DNA of 64,000 nucleotides, from NCBI RefSeq assembly GCF_021729885.1, contig NZ_CP063401.1:868001-932000 (forward strand). The letters run 5' to 3'. Under the pieces are notes generated by a model that saw only the letters and a program-made list of their open reading frames with translations, was not told the origin of the DNA and made no database searches. Origin of the DNA: Devosia sp. SL43 (GTDB lineage: Bacteria > Pseudomonadota > Alphaproteobacteria > Rhizobiales > Devosiaceae). The translations under genes were made by a program, and so were the position numbers. Positions 62,507 through 64,000 of the stretch are shown here, piece after piece (within the stretch, counting starts at the first letter, position 1; each line of letters opens with the position of its first letter).

Positions 62507-63811
62507 TCACTTGGTCGCCGGACCGTGCCCTTCCGAAAGCCTCGTGCGCCGGTAGATCGTCAGGGCGACTCCGGCCACGACCAGGGGACAGGTCAGCGCA
62601 ACCGCGATCTCCGCGATGCCATGATCGGGCAGCAGGGCCTTGAAAAGATAGGCCAGCAATCCGACGACGTAATAGCTGACGGCGGCGATCGACAGGCCCT
62701 CCACGGTGCGCTGGAGCCGAAGCTGCATTTGCGACCGCAGATCCAAGCCTCGCAAGATATCCCGGTTCTGACGCTCGATGGCAACGTCGACCTTCGCGCG
62801 CAGCAACTGGGTGGCGCGAGCGAGCTTTCGCGACAGGTTGATCTGACGCTCCTCGATCGAGAAGCAGGTCTGCAGGGCCGGCGCCATGCGGCGGCTGAGA
62901 AAGGCCGGAATCGTTTCCCGGTCGGCGATCGGCTCGAAGCCGATGGCTGCGATGCGCCCGAGAACGATGTTCTGGTACGCCCGGCTGGCCCCGAAGCGAA
63001 ACAAGGAATGGGCTGCCGATGCTTCGAGCCGAGCGGCCATGCGGACCAAGCGGTCGAGAAGAACCTCATTGCCTTCGAGGGCGTCCGTCTGGGTCATTTC
63101 CTGAGTCACCTGCACCAGATCGCGCTCGATCGACCGAACTGTCGGCTCCACCGCCTGTCCCTCCGGAATGCACAGAAGTGCGAGAAGCCTATAGGTCTCC
63201 AGCTCCAGCAGGCGCTGGACCAGGGCACCGATGCGCATGGCCGGTACGTTGTCGCAAACGACGAGGATGCGAACGAAGCCTCCGGCGTCGGGCTTGAAGT
63301 CGGTGGCTACGGTGGCCGCGCCCTGCTCGGCCTTCATCATGCACAGCGACTCCTTGGCGAACATGGCATCGATATCGGGTGCCGCGGCCGCGTCCACCAC
63401 TCGCAGGTCGATCGAAACCAAATGCGGTCCGGGCTGGGGCAGCCATGCCATCGCCGATGCAAGCTCGGCTGCGGCCATCTCGAGTTCGGCGCACCCTGGC
63501 GCACGCCGGTACCAGCAATAGCTGGTGAACTCGTTGTGGCGCTCCCAGCGCAGATCAGTGCCATCGACGTTGACCCTGTGATGCCGCGCGGACGGTGCGA
63601 TGGCGGGTCCACCCCGGTCGACGGATAGAGCCGACAGCGCATCGGCGCCAACATCGCCGTCGGATGAGAGAAAGGCGAAATGAACCAATCTGGCTGGCGC
63701 CTCGATGGGTCGGAATGGCCGCGCATGCACCTCCGACAGCACGGCGGCCCGGTGCTCGTACGGCTCGAGATTCAAGGTTGGTGCATCGATGCCGGATGAT
63801 GGCTGAAACAT
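62507..63811 (-). CDS. DUF3422 family membrane protein
   Basis: The 434-residue protein has a long cytoplasmic part with conserved ERHNEFTSYCWYR (about 77) and coiled-coil-rich helices (about 310-380), then two C-terminal membrane segments (about 385-405 and 408-425), ending in a basic tail. This is the DUF3422 layout, described mainly in alpha- and betaproteobacteria with no proven function. It lies between a glutamate-dehydrogenase-type gene (30-base gap) and the etf run (114-base gap). Confidence 0.88.
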   Translation of the reverse strand: MFQPSSGIDAPTLNLEPYEHRAAVLSEVHARPFRPIEAPARLVHFAFLSSDGDVGADALSALSVDRGGPAIAPSARHHRVNVDGTDLRWERHNEFTSYCWYRRAPGCAELEMAAAELASAMAWLPQPGPHLVSIDLRVVDAAAAPDIDAMFAKESLCMMKAEQGAATVATDFKPDAGGFVRILVVCDNVPAMRIGALVQRLLELETYRLLALLCIPEGQAVEPTVRSIERDLVQVTQEMTQTDALEGNEVLLDRLVRMAARLEASAAHSLFRFGASRAYQNIVLGRIAAIGFEPIADRETIPAFLSRRMAPALQTCFSIEERQINLSRKLARATQLLRAKVDVAIERQNRDILRGLDLRSQMQLRLQRTVEGLSIAAVSYYVVGLLAYLFKALLPDHGIAEIAVALTCPLVVAGVALTIYRRTRLSEGHGPATK

Positions 63812-63841
63812 GATGATGATCTCTTTTGGAAGCAGAGGCCG

Positions 63842-64000
63842 CTACGGGAACAGGCCGCGGCTGCGCTTGGCCTGCATGACCCTCTCCACACCGATCGAGA
63901 GCGCAGCCTCACGATTGCTCAGGCGCCGCGACTCGGCGCGCCGACAAACGGCCTCGAACGAACGGGCAAGGGTCCGGTTCAGCTTTGCGTTGACCTCGGC
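63842..64000 (-). CDS. Glu/Leu/Phe/Val dehydrogenase C-terminus, cut by the window edge
   Basis: The frame is open to base 64000 and ends TAG at 63842, giving 52 residues: EVNAKLNRTLARSFEAV, RRAESRRLSNREAALSIGVERVMQA in part, and a terminal RSRGLFP. This matches the C-terminal helix bundle of hexameric glutamate dehydrogenases (alpha-ketoglutarate amination, NAD(P) linked). Most of the gene lies beyond the window. It is followed by DUF3422 on the same strand after 30 bases. Confidence 0.72.
   Translation of the reverse strand, partial: AEVNAKLNRTLARSFEAVCRRAESRRLSNREAALSIGVERVMQAKRSRGLFP

Overview
The window is about 64 kb of GC-rich DNA with dense, operon-organised genes. The gene content suggests an alphaproteobacterium of the Hyphomicrobiales, possibly Devosia-like. 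This rests on an AapJQMP-type amino-acid ABC transporter, DUF1236 and DUF6600 envelope proteins, an ECF42 sigma factor with its DGPF partner, ETF/ETF-QO genes, and many sugar ABC and Gfo/Idh/MocA genes. No rRNA, tRNA or CRISPR array was seen, so the taxonomic placement is inference.

Layout. 1-12.9 kb: the end of a sensor histidine kinase, three tiny membrane-type genes, a secreted DUF6600 protein and a DUF1236 protein, the DGPF/ECF42 sigma pair, rsgA, and a translationally coupled CysK-like/decarboxylase pair divergent from a BTAD-type regulator. 12.9-19.4 kb: an accessory segment with a tyrosine integrase preceded by 10-bp-phased repeats, a GlxA/AraC regulator divergent from an alpha/beta hydrolase, and degraded IS110 and IS3 transposase pieces. 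A ClC chloride channel follows. 21.4-36.5 kb: a carbohydrate locus with a sugar ABC importer, a cytoplasmic sulfatase with its formylglycine-generating enzyme, three Gfo/Idh/MocA dehydrogenases, a DUF1080 protein, a TIM-barrel isomerase, a VOC protein, a UPF0303 protein and a LysR regulator. 36.9-39.8 kb: a LysR regulator divergent from a secreted isochorismatase-like hydrolase and a c5-like cytochrome, then an MFS remnant. 39.8-62.4 kb: about 22 kb of genes on the minus strand only. One run is etfB-etfA-ETFQO-FAD oxidase-SDR-TPP enzyme-hyuA-hyuB-aminotransferase-uronate-dehydrogenase-like-DAO-LysR. The other is aapJQMP-SDR-SDR-aldehyde dehydrogenase. The window ends with a DUF3422 protein and the C-terminus of a glutamate-dehydrogenase-type protein.

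How the genes may work together. In the carbohydrate locus the sulfatase and its activating enzyme both lack signal peptides and are encoded with an importer. This suggests that a small sulfated sugar or glycoside is imported and desulfated inside the cell. The dehydrogenases, DUF1080 protein and isomerase match the toolkit of 3-keto-glycoside cleavage. Three separate transcription units of this locus carry the same 18-bp operator-like element exactly 26 bp upstream of a common TTATTC box, so they look like one regulon. In the 40-62 kb region an amino-acid-type importer, ATP-dependent cyclic-amide hydrolase subunits, an aminotransferase, several dehydrogenases and a complete flavin-to-quinone electron chain look like a catabolic pathway for an unidentified nitrogen-containing compound.
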